From the NCBI GenBank assembly GCA_951812575.1, contig OX638322.1:1425925-1489924 (forward strand): a stretch of 64,000 bases of DNA, in the 5' to 3' direction. Every line of letters begins with the position of its first letter. The first letter of the stretch is position 1. The notes beneath the pieces are model-generated. The model was not told the DNA's origin. It ran no database searches and saw only the letters and a list, made by a program, of their open reading frames with translations. The stretch comes from Candidatus Binatia bacterium. Its GTDB lineage: Bacteria > Desulfobacterota > Binatia > Bin18. Of the stretch, positions 17,022 through 27,000 are shown piece by piece. The translations under genes and the position numbers were made by a program.

Positions 17022-17729
17022 CTATTCGGATAAATATTCCACTTTCTCTAAAAAAGCCTTGGCCCCCCCGGACGTTCCCTTGGTATTCATCTGAAAGCCG
17101 AATCGACTGATTGGAGGCACAACGACCTGACCAAACTGTGAACGGAAGCTCTGGTCCAAGTTAAATTCCGTCACCACCCGCTCCCCCACCGGTACCCCGC
17201 AGGGTGTACAGAAATAACGTCCGCCGGTTTTATAGTAATTCCCGGTATAAGCCCGATTTGCCCGCTCTTTTTCCCCTAGGAAGAGACCGATGAAGTACGG
17301 AGCATTGGGGATGAAGAGCGAGCCGCTCTTGATTCTTTTTGTCCCAAACGTAGTCATCACCGCAATGGGGACCGCGGTGATCCCCTGGCTCCAATCCGCC
17401 CCGCGCGGATAGCGCTCGACCCCCCAATGAATGCGAATCCGCTTGACCTGGGACATGGGTAGGGGCAACTCGAACAGGCCGGCTTTTCGTCGGGAGGTGT
17501 GTAAGACGAGCCGGTTATCTTTGAAGTGGGGCTGTAAATCGTCCGCGTCAAGGCGAAAGGTAAATCCCTGCCGCTTCAACCACTCCTCTGCCGGACCATC
17601 CGGCTGGCCGGAGAAGTCAATCGTATGCAGAGGGGCCGCCGTGGCTCCGAAGGAGCCACACCACAACAGACAAAAACACACAATTCCGAGGATCCATACT
17701 CTCCAACGCTGAAGGCTCCGTGTTCGCAT
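17022..17729 (-). CDS. Secreted protein of unknown function
   Basis: The product is 235 aa. The N-terminus (basic MRTRSLQRWRVW, a hydrophobic WILGIVCFCLLWCGSF core, then ATAAP) is a signal peptide of about 31 residues. The remainder is soluble and beta-rich, with LELPLPMSQ-like strands and IRIHWGVERYP. A GGRYFCTPCG segment holds a CxxC. No family was recognised with confidence. A DUF3047-like binding-protein fold, as in the gene at 58019, was considered from the RIHWGV.RYP..ADW pattern, but the match is weak. It is convergent with the DUF1326 gene and divergent from the LLM gene. Confidence 0.65.
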   Translation of the reverse strand: MRTRSLQRWRVWILGIVCFCLLWCGSFGATAAPLHTIDFSGQPDGPAEEWLKRQGFTFRLDADDLQPHFKDNRLVLHTSRRKAGLFELPLPMSQVKRIRIHWGVERYPRGADWSQGITAVPIAVMTTFGTKRIKSGSLFIPNAPYFIGLFLGEKERANRAYTGNYYKTGGRYFCTPCGVPVGERVVTEFNLDQSFRSQFGQVVVPPISRFGFQMNTKGTSGGAKAFLEKVEYLSE

Positions 17730-17912
17730 ATTCCCCCTTACAAGGCAGAGCCGTCTATCTTGACGAGGCGTTGAACCGTGCGCAAGGTCGCCCTCCGGAC
17801 CGATTGTCCATCCCTACTTGCCGACTTGACGCTGTCCACATTCCGGTCGAGAATGACCCGCACCGTATCACAAAAGACTCCAACCCACGTACCGATAGAG
17901 AGGAGAACACAT

Positions 17913-18905
17913 ATGGCTCAAATCGGGCTCGCTTTGGCCGGTGGTATGTCCCCCACCGATGTTGTTGACTGTGTCAAATATGCCGAAGAGCAGGGCTATA
18001 CCTCCGCCTGGTTTGCGGAAGGTCACGGCGGAGACCAGTTCTCTATTCTCACCGCCTGCGCCCTCGCCACCCAGCGCATCCAGCTTGGCACGAGTATCAG
18101 CAGTATTTTTGTCCGCAGCGCGCCGACCATTGCCATGGCGGCCGCGTGTGTTGACCATTATTCTCAGCACCGCTTTATTTTGGGGTTGGGCTCCAGTCAC
18201 AAGGTGCAGGTCGAGCCGGAACACGGCATCCCATATGGGCAGCCGGTCCAGCGCATGCGAGAAACGGTCGAGATTATCCGCACGCTGCTGCGTGAGGGAG
18301 CCGTGTCCTATCACGGCGAGGTGGTGACCATCGAGCAGTTTGACCTCTGGTTTCAGCCCGCCCGCCCAGAAATTCCAATCTATATTTCAGCCGTCTTTCC
18401 GCAGATGCTCCAAGCCTGCGGTGAACTCGCCCAGGGGACGATTCTGGTGTGGAGTGCCCCGGAGGCGGGGAAGCTGGCCGCTGAAAACATCGCGATTGGT
18501 GCCCAGCGAGCCGGCCGTCAGGCCGAAGAAGTTGACATTGTCTCGCTCCTGCCGATGAGTGTGGCCCAGGATCATCAAGAAGCCCTGGCGCGCCTTCGGC
18601 CCCTGGTCGCTTTCTACGCCGGATTCTTTCCGCGCTATAATCGTGTCATGGCCGAGCAGGGATTTCCCGAGGAAGCCCAGGCCATTCGAGCGGCATGGCA
18701 GCAGGGGGATCGGCAAAAGGCGGCCCAGCTTGTTCCCGACCCCTTGATTGAAACGGTCAGCGTCGTGGGGACACCGACCAAATGCCGGGAGCGGGTCGAA
18801 GCCTATCGTCACTCAGGCATCGTGCATCCGGTTATTTTCCCCGTGAGCGACGGCCCAAGCGGGAAACAGCACGTTCTGGATGCCGTCCGGGCCTGCGCGC
18901 CTTAA
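17913..18905 (+). CDS. LLM-class flavin-dependent oxidoreductase (F420/FMN)
   Basis: The product is 330 aa. The start at 17913 follows GAGAGGAG; the longer frame to 17778 lacks a ribosome site. The TIM-barrel signatures are KYAEEQGYTSAWFAEGHGGD, then LATQRIQLGTSISSIFVRSA, then HRFILGLGSSHK and QRMRETVEIIRTLL. This is the bacterial luciferase-like superfamily, resembling F420-dependent N5N10-methylene-tetrahydromethanopterin reductase relatives. It would use reduced FMN or F420 on an unknown substrate. It stands alone between a secreted-protein gene and a long non-coding stretch. Confidence 0.88.
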   Translation: MAQIGLALAGGMSPTDVVDCVKYAEEQGYTSAWFAEGHGGDQFSILTACALATQRIQLGTSISSIFVRSAPTIAMAAACVDHYSQHRFILGLGSSHKVQVEPEHGIPYGQPVQRMRETVEIIRTLLREGAVSYHGEVVTIEQFDLWFQPARPEIPIYISAVFPQMLQACGELAQGTILVWSAPEAGKLAAENIAIGAQRAGRQAEEVDIVSLLPMSVAQDHQEALARLRPLVAFYAGFFPRYNRVMAEQGFPEEAQAIRAAWQQGDRQKAAQLVPDPLIETVSVVGTPTKCRERVEAYRHSGIVHPVIFPVSDGPSGKQHVLDAVRACAP

Positions 18906-19283
18906 ACCGTCGCGAAAAAAGTAACGGAATCTCCTAGCTTAAAATCTTTTGTCGGTACGGTCCTAATTTGACGCTGAACTGCCTAATTTGCTGAGCTAAG
19001 TATCTGTTTTTCCAATAGCTCAAAAGCTTGAAACTGCCTCATTAGGACAGCACCCTTTTGTCTATTGACGACTGCTCTCCTTCCTGTCAGCATGCCCCCG
19101 CCTTCACATGCGCAAGGAACTTGTAGGTCGGGTCCTTTGTCCAATAGAACAGCCACGCACAGGGGCTGGAGTAGCTACCCGGCCCGTGGTGAATAAGCAA
19201 AACGTCACAGCGCCCCTTGTTGTGTATGGAGACACGGCCCGGCAATCCGGCCGGCCGGAACCGCTCAAGGACGGAGGTGTGTC
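18906..19283. other. 378-bp stretch without a convincing gene
   Basis: After the LLM stop the sequence is AT-rich to about 19080, with repeated CCTAATTTG words (18961 and 18984 areas). Short open frames from 19108 overlap the methyltransferase in another frame and show no domain. No terminator with a T run, tRNA or riboswitch was seen. Confidence 0.5.
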
Positions 19284-20237
19284 ATGGTTGACCAGGAACA
19301 CGAGGCGCTGCAACGCACCCGACAGGTGTGGGAGCATGAAGGGGGCCAGAAGACGCAGGTGCGGGTCTCCTGGACGGCGATTCCGTATTTTGAAGAACAG
19401 GTGGCCCGCCAATTCACCCCCACGTATGCGAACCCGGGCCCGCATGCCTTAGCCATTGCGTCGGCCCGGTATGCCTGGGCATTGCTCCGGGACCGGCTCC
19501 CGACCACCGCGCACCAAGCCCTCACCGGGGTGGCCTTGCTGTGTGGGGATATGTCGGCGGACGCCATATTTTTTGAACAGGCCACGGGGGTCCGTTTTCA
19601 GGCGGTGCATGGCTACGACCTGAGTCCCCGGCTCTTGGACCAGTATCGCCCCTCTGGGCTCGTGTTCCATGCCCACCCTGGGGATGCCAATGATCTGGTC
19701 TTGGAACGGTCTACGTTCCATCTGATGGTCGGGTGTCATGGGGTCCATCATCTCAAGAATCTCGGGGGCTGTTTCTATCAGGCCGCCAAAGGGCTCGCGC
19801 CCGGGGGGCTGCTCTTGTTGCATGAGTGGGTCGGGCCGAATTATCTCCAGATTCCCTGGCGGAATCGCTGGGTGGCCCGGCTCCTGCTCTATCTCCTGTT
19901 TCCGTCTCGGGCTAGCCGCACCCTCCCCCAGGGCCAACGGAAAGGCCGCTGGATCATGCCCCGGAAAGAGGAAGTGGAGCCGTCCGAGGCCTGTAATAGC
20001 GAAGACTTATGGCCGCAATATGTGCGCTTCTTTCGTCCGCTCCGGTCCGTGTTCTATGGGGGACTAGTCTACCCGATGTTTGAGGGCCTGGGCCATCACT
20101 ACGATGCCACCAAATACACCCACCGCGCGCGGGTGCGATGGGTGTATGCCCTGGAACGGTGGCTGACGAAATGGCGGCTCATTGCCCCGCTGTTTGTGTC
20201 CACGATTGGAGAACCACGAGCGCCATCTCCTGACTGA
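19284..20237 (+). CDS. Class I SAM-dependent methyltransferase-like protein
   Basis: The product is 317 aa, with GGAGGTGTGTC before the ATG. VALLCGDMSADA stands where motif I is expected (without the full GxGxG), VHGYDLSPRLLDQY is the acidic ribose-binding strand, and FHLMVGCHGVHHLKN plus LAPGGLLLLHEWVGPNY are motifs II/III. The C-terminal half (FFRPLRSVFYGGLVYPMFEGLG) is basic and aromatic. The substrate is unknown. It could act in glycan or lipid modification for the exported proteins downstream, but nothing in sequence proves a link. Confidence 0.75.
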   Translation: MVDQEHEALQRTRQVWEHEGGQKTQVRVSWTAIPYFEEQVARQFTPTYANPGPHALAIASARYAWALLRDRLPTTAHQALTGVALLCGDMSADAIFFEQATGVRFQAVHGYDLSPRLLDQYRPSGLVFHAHPGDANDLVLERSTFHLMVGCHGVHHLKNLGGCFYQAAKGLAPGGLLLLHEWVGPNYLQIPWRNRWVARLLLYLLFPSRASRTLPQGQRKGRWIMPRKEEVEPSEACNSEDLWPQYVRFFRPLRSVFYGGLVYPMFEGLGHHYDATKYTHRARVRWVYALERWLTKWRLIAPLFVSTIGEPRAPSPD

Positions 20238-20503
20238 CGGCCCGCCGGCTCGATCCTGCTAATCTTGACATCGTTCGGCCCATATGGTCACCGGATGGGC
20301 GCTGGGTCATGGGCAAGGACTTTGAGGGAACTCTGTTCCTGATGAGTCCTGACGGTACGCATAGACATGTGCTCGGCCAGGGCTTGCGGGTACGGGGGTA
20401 TAGATACTGGACACCCAACGGTCGGCATTTGACGATACACATGCCAAGCAGGGCGGTCCCAGCGCTTCCAGTGCTTCATCCGCTCAGTCTGAAGAGCGAC
20501 TGA
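20234..20503 (+). pseudogene. TolB/WD40-like beta-propeller fragment
   Basis: The frame from a stop at 20231 to the TGA at 20501-20503 reads IWSPDGRWVMGKDFEGTLFL, MSPDGTHRHVLGQG, then YWTPNGRHLTIH. These are two blades of a PD40 (WSPDG..) propeller as in TolB. No start codon and no further blades exist, so it is a remnant. Its 5' boundary abuts the methyltransferase stop. Confidence 0.6.
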
Positions 20504-20606
20504 TGAAGCCCCACCCCTTTACATCCTGTGTCGAAACGCTCCAGAAGAACTTGACTTTCCTCAGTTTTTATATCATGTATCTGTCGTACAGATGAGGAGG
20601 GGAGCC

Positions 20607-21497
20607 ATGACCCGCTCAGTGCCGCTACTGACCCTGCTGACGGTCTCGTTACCGGCCTTTCTGCTCTGGGGAAACACGGACCCGCCTACCCCGCCCGCCT
20701 CCATGCCATGGGCTATCGAAGTGTACCGGGAATACTGCCCGGAGCTGACGGACGAAGCGCACATTGAGGACTGCTGGACGGGCTACGACGAGGAGGAATT
20801 ACACCTGGTCGTCGTGACCGACATGCCGACGCTGGTTCCGGCGGAGCGAGATACGATCGAGATACTGACCGTGGCCCCGCCGTCCACACCGCCGGCACCG
20901 CTGACGGCGCTGCCGCAGGCAGTAAAGGTGTATCGGGCGTCCTGTCCGGGGTTAGTGGCTGAGGTGTATGTGGAGGATTGTTGGACGGGGTATGTAGACG
21001 AAGAACTACATCTGGTGGTCGTGACCGACTCACCCGACCTCATCCCATCGGAGGTTGATTCGATTCCAACTTTGACGATGCCGCCGCCGTCTGACCCGCC
21101 AACGGAGGATGACGCGGATAACTCCGAAGCGAACTCGCAGGGCACGGGTGCTGCCTCATCTGGGGCGTCGGGCCAGGGGAATGCGAAGTCGTCTTCGTCA
21201 GGTACGCAGCAGAGTGGGAAGAGTACGAAGAGTACGGAGGGGTCGTCCGCAGAGACGCAGCAAAACCCGCCAATTGCCGGGATCCCCTACGCCACCGCGG
21301 CGGAGATATTCAGCCGTCAGCCCTTTAACGCCTTGGATGGGGTCTGGGATGTCCGGCTGGAAGCGGATGGCATAGTCGTGCGGACTACACAGCCGGCCTT
21401 GGTTCCTGCCACGTTTGAGGGCCTGCCGGTACGGACCGAACTTATCAGCATTAGAACCCGTGACGTATTCGCAATCGACCTCCGGGGAGCACGGTAG
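20607..21497 (+). CDS. Exported protein with tandem short modules
   Basis: The product is 296 aa. The start at 20607 has an AGGAGGGG site 5 bp upstream, preferred over the ATG at 20592. A signal peptide (VPLLTLLTVSLPAFLLWG) is followed by two homologous modules of about 60 residues (VYREYCPELTDEAHIEDCWTG... and VYRASCPGLVAEVYVEDCWTG..., each ending LVVVTD.P.L.P....I..LT). A Ser/Gly/Gln-rich linker (about residues 165-220) leads to a third module (GIPYATAAEIFSRQPF...GLPVRT). That last module recurs in the next protein before its protease domain. It probably is secreted and binds a partner or substrate of the protease-lysozyme; no catalytic motif is visible. Confidence 0.75.
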   Translation: MTRSVPLLTLLTVSLPAFLLWGNTDPPTPPASMPWAIEVYREYCPELTDEAHIEDCWTGYDEEELHLVVVTDMPTLVPAERDTIEILTVAPPSTPPAPLTALPQAVKVYRASCPGLVAEVYVEDCWTGYVDEELHLVVVTDSPDLIPSEVDSIPTLTMPPPSDPPTEDDADNSEANSQGTGAASSGASGQGNAKSSSSGTQQSGKSTKSTEGSSAETQQNPPIAGIPYATAAEIFSRQPFNALDGVWDVRLEADGIVVRTTQPALVPATFEGLPVRTELISIRTRDVFAIDLRGAR

Positions 21498-21502
21498 TTG
21501 TT

Positions 21503-24040
21503 ATGTTCGGAACGACAATGCATCATTTCCTGTCCCGCCTTGTCCTACGGACTGCCCTCGGAGGATTATGTCTGCTTGCCGTGTGGAGTGTCCTGTACCA
21601 GCCGAACAGGGCACCCGTCCGTCTGACCGGCGCGCAGATGATGACCATCCTCCAGACGCACTGCCCCACCCTACGGCGTCAACCCGATGTACTGGGCTGC
21701 TTACCCGCCCCGACCGGGATTCGGCTGATTACCGACCGACCGGCCCTGATGCCAACTCAGGTCGCTGGCATCCCGGTTGTGACCGCACCACCCCCCCCGC
21801 ATCTGCCACCGCCGCCGGGGGTGATTGTTCTGCGCCCTACCGGACCGGACCCGCAGCCGACGCTCAGCCACTGTCCGCCGGGCACCACCGAACTGCAAAA
21901 ATATCGGTGGCGATTCTGTAACTCCGTGGTCGATCCGCAGCCCATCCCGACCGGTTTGATGACCCCACCGATTGCTGGAGTGCCGTATACCAGAGCCGAG
22001 GAAATCTTCCAACGTCAGGACTTCATGCAGCTTCCTGGGGTGCAATCCGTGAGCCTGGAAACTGGTGGATTGGTGGTCCAGACCACCGAACCGGCTCTAA
22101 TTCCGTCCGCCTTTGAAGGGCTACCGGTACGGACCGAAGCACCGCAGGGCGTCCCCCAGCTCAGCAACCATACGCTGGACAACCTGGAGAATGTCCCGGA
22201 CCCGTTACGAGGCGGGGTGGCGATCGGGACGGGGACCTTGGGCGGGTTTGTGTGGTCCGGGGGGAAGCCGTGGCTAGTGACTGCGGCACATCTGTTTACT
22301 GCAGCGAGATGTGGCGATGTCCCCCCTTGCCCGTTCGCGCGGGACGGGGGAGGTCCGGATGTACAACTCTATGAGTGTCCCCAGACCCCTGCAAACGGGC
22401 TCCCCGTCAAGCTCGCTCCCCTCTCACCCACGCCCCGCACCGTCTCCTTCCTGACGCGCTGGACGCCGTTGACAAACAGGGGCACTCTGAACAGGGTTAC
22501 CCTGAAGGCTGACGCAGCTGCGGGATTTGTAGATGTGGATGACGATGCGATCAGTCGCCGCCTTGAAGGTTTCAGTCGCATAGTGACCGGCTATCCCGCA
22601 GAGCCGATGCTGGACGAGAGGATTACAGTGATCAGCGCTTACAATGAAGCGAGCTACTGGGGCCGGTCCTACACCTCCTCGCACCCGCTTGGTGGAAAGG
22701 TTACCGCAGTCACGGCGAATGCAATCCCGGTGAGCGGAGGTGTGGATGATAACTGTGGGACAGCCGAATACCAGGAGTTGTTCACGCTGGGGATGGACGA
22801 TTACACCCTGCCAGGCATGAGTGGTGCCTTAGTGATTGATGGGGCCGGGAATATCCTGGGGATGGTCAATCTCATAGGGACGGAATGCCTCCAGAATGCC
22901 GATAAAACCGACTGCTTAAGGGATGATGACGGGGCAATTGTTGACAGTCGCCTCACTCAGGTGGCGCACGCCGCTAAAGCGATCCACATCAGGGCTGCGC
23001 TGAAATTTGACCACTGGGTGGGATCAGAGACCATGCCATTACGAGGGGGTTTTGAGCGAGTGGCGGGCAGTGAGGGTACCGCCCCGCAGCTCAAGGGGTG
23101 GGCGTACGACCCACTCAATCCAGCGGCGCAGCTTCCGATTGAGGTGTATGTGAACGGGGAGAAGGGGACGGGTACGGAAGTCGGAACGTTCTCTACCGAT
23201 CAGGTTCACTCAGGTATTAACACCATTGATGGCATCAGCGGTCAGCACGGCTATACGTGGACGATTCCCGCTGCCCATCGCACAGGAGACCCGGCGTGGT
23301 ACGTATATGCTCGGGACCAAGCCACGGACACGACCCAGAACCCGGCAATACGGACGCGCCTACCGGAACTCAAGCTGCCGGCGAACCGGACAGTGCGCGA
23401 CGAGCTCTTAGAATTCATAAGGGACTATGAGGGCCTCGATGGCTTCATCCCCTACCCGTACGATGACCAGGATAGCAGTGTGCCAAGGCAGCGGGAGACG
23501 GTGTTTAAGAAAAATCGCACGACGATTTGCTATGGGCATCTTATAAGTGATGACGATGAATTTAAGGAGCTTGTGGAGATTGTCGACAATATCGAGAGTC
23601 TCCCGGATGAGGCCACCAAAGAGATGAAGAGGGAAGAATTCTGCGAAGGATTATTCAGGAAAGACTGGGAGGATCATGCGGATATTGTGAAGCGGCACGT
23701 GAAAGTCCCGGTCTCGCAGTCTTGCTTTGATGGCTTAACCAGTTTGGCCTTTAATCTCGGGGAGAAGAATTTTGCGGGCGACCCAGAGGACTGTGTGCCT
23801 TCTCCTCCCGAAGAAGAATGTCTGCCTCCCTCCTCAGTGTGGAAGAAGCTTCAGAATCCGCCGCAAGCCACTCCTGACTATCCGACGCTTGAAGCGGCGT
23901 GGAAAGCGTGGCGGGTAGATGAGGGGAAGGTGAGCTGTGGCCTGATCCGGCGGCGGCGGGACGACTGGACGATGTGCGACCGTGGGGTCTACGATCGCAC
24001 GGATAACAAGAGACCGATTGCCTATGGTGAGGGGTGTTAG
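21503..24040 (+). CDS. Exported trypsin-like protease fused to a GH24 (phage-type) lysozyme
   Basis: The product is 845 aa. An N-terminal hydrophobic signal/anchor lies at about residues 10-32. One CP...GIPV module and one GVPYTRAEEIFQRQ...GLPVRT module follow. The S1-type protease domain has WLVTAAHLF (His263) and LPGMSGALVI (Ser440). A module near residues 525-620 (LKGWAYDPLN, IEVYVNGEKGTGT, YVYARDQ) recurs in the next gene. The C-terminus is a GH24 muramidase: DYEGLDGF (Glu643), TTICYGH near 674-679, FDGLTSLAFNLG and CGLIRRRRDDW. Both active sites look intact. It would cleave protein and peptidoglycan outside the cytoplasm. It is 5 bp from the upstream gene and 34 bp from the downstream one. 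Confidence 0.85.
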   Translation: MFGTTMHHFLSRLVLRTALGGLCLLAVWSVLYQPNRAPVRLTGAQMMTILQTHCPTLRRQPDVLGCLPAPTGIRLITDRPALMPTQVAGIPVVTAPPPPHLPPPPGVIVLRPTGPDPQPTLSHCPPGTTELQKYRWRFCNSVVDPQPIPTGLMTPPIAGVPYTRAEEIFQRQDFMQLPGVQSVSLETGGLVVQTTEPALIPSAFEGLPVRTEAPQGVPQLSNHTLDNLENVPDPLRGGVAIGTGTLGGFVWSGGKPWLVTAAHLFTAARCGDVPPCPFARDGGGPDVQLYECPQTPANGLPVKLAPLSPTPRTVSFLTRWTPLTNRGTLNRVTLKADAAAGFVDVDDDAISRRLEGFSRIVTGYPAEPMLDERITVISAYNEASYWGRSYTSSHPLGGKVTAVTANAIPVSGGVDDNCGTAEYQELFTLGMDDYTLPGMSGALVIDGAGNILGMVNLIGTECLQNADKTDCLRDDDGAIVDSRLTQVAHAAKAIHIRAALKFDHWVGSETMPLRGGFERVAGSEGTAPQLKGWAYDPLNPAAQLPIEVYVNGEKGTGTEVGTFSTDQVHSGINTIDGISGQHGYTWTIPAAHRTGDPAWYVYARDQATDTTQNPAIRTRLPELKLPANRTVRDELLEFIRDYEGLDGFIPYPYDDQDSSVPRQRETVFKKNRTTICYGHLISDDDEFKELVEIVDNIESLPDEATKEMKREEFCEGLFRKDWEDHADIVKRHVKVPVSQSCFDGLTSLAFNLGEKNFAGDPEDCVPSPPEEECLPPSSVWKKLQNPPQATPDYPTLEAAWKAWRVDEGKVSCGLIRRRRDDWTMCDRGVYDRTDNKRPIAYGEGC

Positions 24041-24074
24041 CGAAGCCGGCGTGGACCGCCGGGAAAGAGAGACG

Positions 24075-27000
24075 ATGCGAGCCCGAGTCATAGCCCTACT
24101 CGTCCCCTTATGTCTGCTGCTTGTGGGCGGGCAGGTGTTCGGGCAACGCCTGGTTAAGGAGTATACCCCGCCCTATGAAATGCCGGACAAGGACCTGAAT
24201 CCGCTCTACGGGCGGTATGAGATTTATGAGGCGGACCGGTATCGGGGCGGCATGACCACGGCAGCCGAGGCCCAAGCTCGGGTAGGGCAGGAGCTGATTG
24301 TGACGGCCACGCTGTTTCGAGCCCTCAGGGTCCGGATCGAGAATCCGACCTATACTGTATGGTTTTATCCTCTTCAACCGAGACATAATGTGCCGCCGCG
24401 TGCCCACCGGTGGAGCAGTCACTATTATGGCTCCCAAGGGCAAGCCCCTGGGAATGAATTCCACGGGGATGAAGTCATCGAAGTCTATAAGCCGGGCGGC
24501 AGCGGTCCCTGGTTAAACTTAGAGCCCATTGGGACGAACGAATTATGGGTGGGGACTGGCGGGTGGTACTACAAAGCGCGCAAGACGGACCGTCCGGTGG
24601 TGTCAGCGGGGCATGAGGACTACTGTCAAGTCATGGGACCGTGCAGTGCGGGACAAGGGGACTGTGACAGCGACGCCGAATGTCAGATTGGGTTAACCTG
24701 TGCCGAGGATGTGGGGGCGACCTACGGGTTTGCAGCCGATGTGGACGTGTGCGAGGCGCCCGCGCCGTCGACCCTGCGGGGGTTCGTAGATGTGGTCTCC
24801 CGGCTCCACAGTAATCCGCTGACGCTGTACGGGTGGGCGTACAACACCGCGGCGTCCACAGACACCATTCCGGTGGAGATTTACGTGGGAGGAGCACGGG
24901 GGGCGGGCACGCTGGCGGCGACCATCACGGCCGACCAGCCGCGCTCGGACGTGAACACAACCTTTGGCATTACGGGTGACCATGGGTTTGCGTGGGCGGT
25001 GCCGGCGCAGTATCAGAGCGGGGCGCAGGACTTTTACGTGTATGCGTTAGACCAGACGCCGAACCCGAGTGTCCGCACGCTCCTGAGCCCGGCACCCCTG
25101 CGCCTACGTGAGGTAGGCCACCACGACTACTGTTGGTACCATGGGCCATGTGTGGCGGGGCAGGGGGACTGTGACGGTGACAGTGAGTGTCAGAGTGGGT
25201 TGACGTGCGTGGACGATGTAGGGGCGACCTACGGGTTTGCAGCGGATATGGACGTATGTGAGGGGCCGCCGACCTGGACGCAGGACCTGAGCGATCTGCC
25301 GCCGTCTGAAGGGCCGGCGGTGACTGTGGGGGGGACGAGTTGGAGTGCGTTGGACTTTAGTGGGTTTGTGACCGGGGAAGACCCGGACGGGTGGACCTAC
25401 ACGGCGAGCAACACAAACCTGACGATCAGTGACCAGGGTGGGGGGGTTGTCCAGTTGAGCTTCATCACAGCGGGGACGACGGACATTACAGTGACGGCGA
25501 GCAATGCGTGGGGATCAGCGGCCCAGACGTTTCAGGTGACGATTACTGTCGCCCCGCCGATCTGGACGCAGGACCTGAGCGATCTGCCGCCGTCTGAAGG
25601 GCCGGCGGTGATTGTGGGGGGGACGAGTTGGAGTGCGTTGGACTTTAGTGGGTTTGTGACCGGGGAAGACCCGGACGGGTGGACCTACACGGCGAGCAAC
25701 ACAAACCTGACGATCAGTGACCAGGGTGGGGGGGTTGTCCGGTTGAGCTTCATCACAGCGGGGACGACGGACATTACAGTGACGGCGAGCAATGCGTGGG
25801 GATCAGCGGCCCAGACGTTTCAGGTGACGATTACTATCGCCCCGCCGACCTGGACGCAGGACCTGAGCGATCTGCCGCCGTCTGGAGGGCCGGCGGTGAT
25901 TGTGGGGGGGACGAGTTGGAGTGCGTTGGACTTTAGTGGGTTTGTGACCGGGGAAGACCCGGACGGGTGGACCTACACGGCGAGCAACACAAACCTGACG
26001 ATCAGTGACCAGGGTGGGGGGGTTGTCCGGTTGAGTTTCACCACGGCGGGGACGACGGACATTACAGTGACGGCGAGCAATGCGTGGGGATCAGCGTCCC
26101 AGACGTTTCGGGTGACGATCCTCGGGCCGCCCACCCAGACTCGGGAGTTAAACGACCAGACATTTACGGTGGGGAATATCTTCACCTACGACTTTAGTCA
26201 AGTATGGGAGGGGGCGTCGAGTTTCACGGTAGAGAGCAGCGACGAGAGTGTGGTGACAATCGAGGCCCGGTCGAGTCTAGGGGTGTATCGGGCGACAGCA
26301 GTGGCGGCGGGCAGTGCGACGATCACGGTGACGGCGAGGAATGCGGCGGGGAGCGACGCTGACAGTTTCAACATCACGGTTAGCAGGGCCAGTGATCCGC
26401 CCACCCAGACTCGGGAGTTAAACGACCAGACATTTACGGTGGGGAATATCTTCACCTACGACTTTAGTCAAGTATGGGAGGGGGCGTCGAGTTTCACGGT
26501 AGAGAGCAGCGACGAGAGTGTGGTGACAATCGAGGCCCAGTCGAGTCTAGGGGTGTATCGGGCGACAGCAGTGGCGGCGGGCAGTGCGACGATCACGGTG
26601 ACGGCGAGGAATGCGGCGGGGAGCGACGCTGACAGTTTCAACATCACGGTTACCGGCCCGCCGATCTGGACGCAGGACCTGAGCGATCTGCCGCCGTCTG
26701 AAGGGCCGGCGGTGACTGTGGGGGGGACGAGTTGGAGTGCGTTGGACTTTAGTGGGTTTGTGACCGGGGAAGACCCGGACGGGTGGACCTACACGGCGAG
26801 CAACACAAACCTGACGATCAGTGACCAGGGAGGGGGGAGTGTCCGGTTGAGCTTCATCACAGCGGGGACGACGGACATTACAGTGACGGCGAGCAATGCG
26901 TTGGGATCAGCGTCCCAGACGTTTCGGGTGACGATTACTGTCGCCCCGCCGATCTGGACGCAGGACCTGAGCGATCTGCCGCCGTCTGAAGGGCCGGCGG

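Noticed and set aside
19108..19452. 114-codon frame before the methyltransferase
   Set aside because: Overlaps the methyltransferase in another frame, Arg-rich composition typical of shadow frames, no ribosome site.
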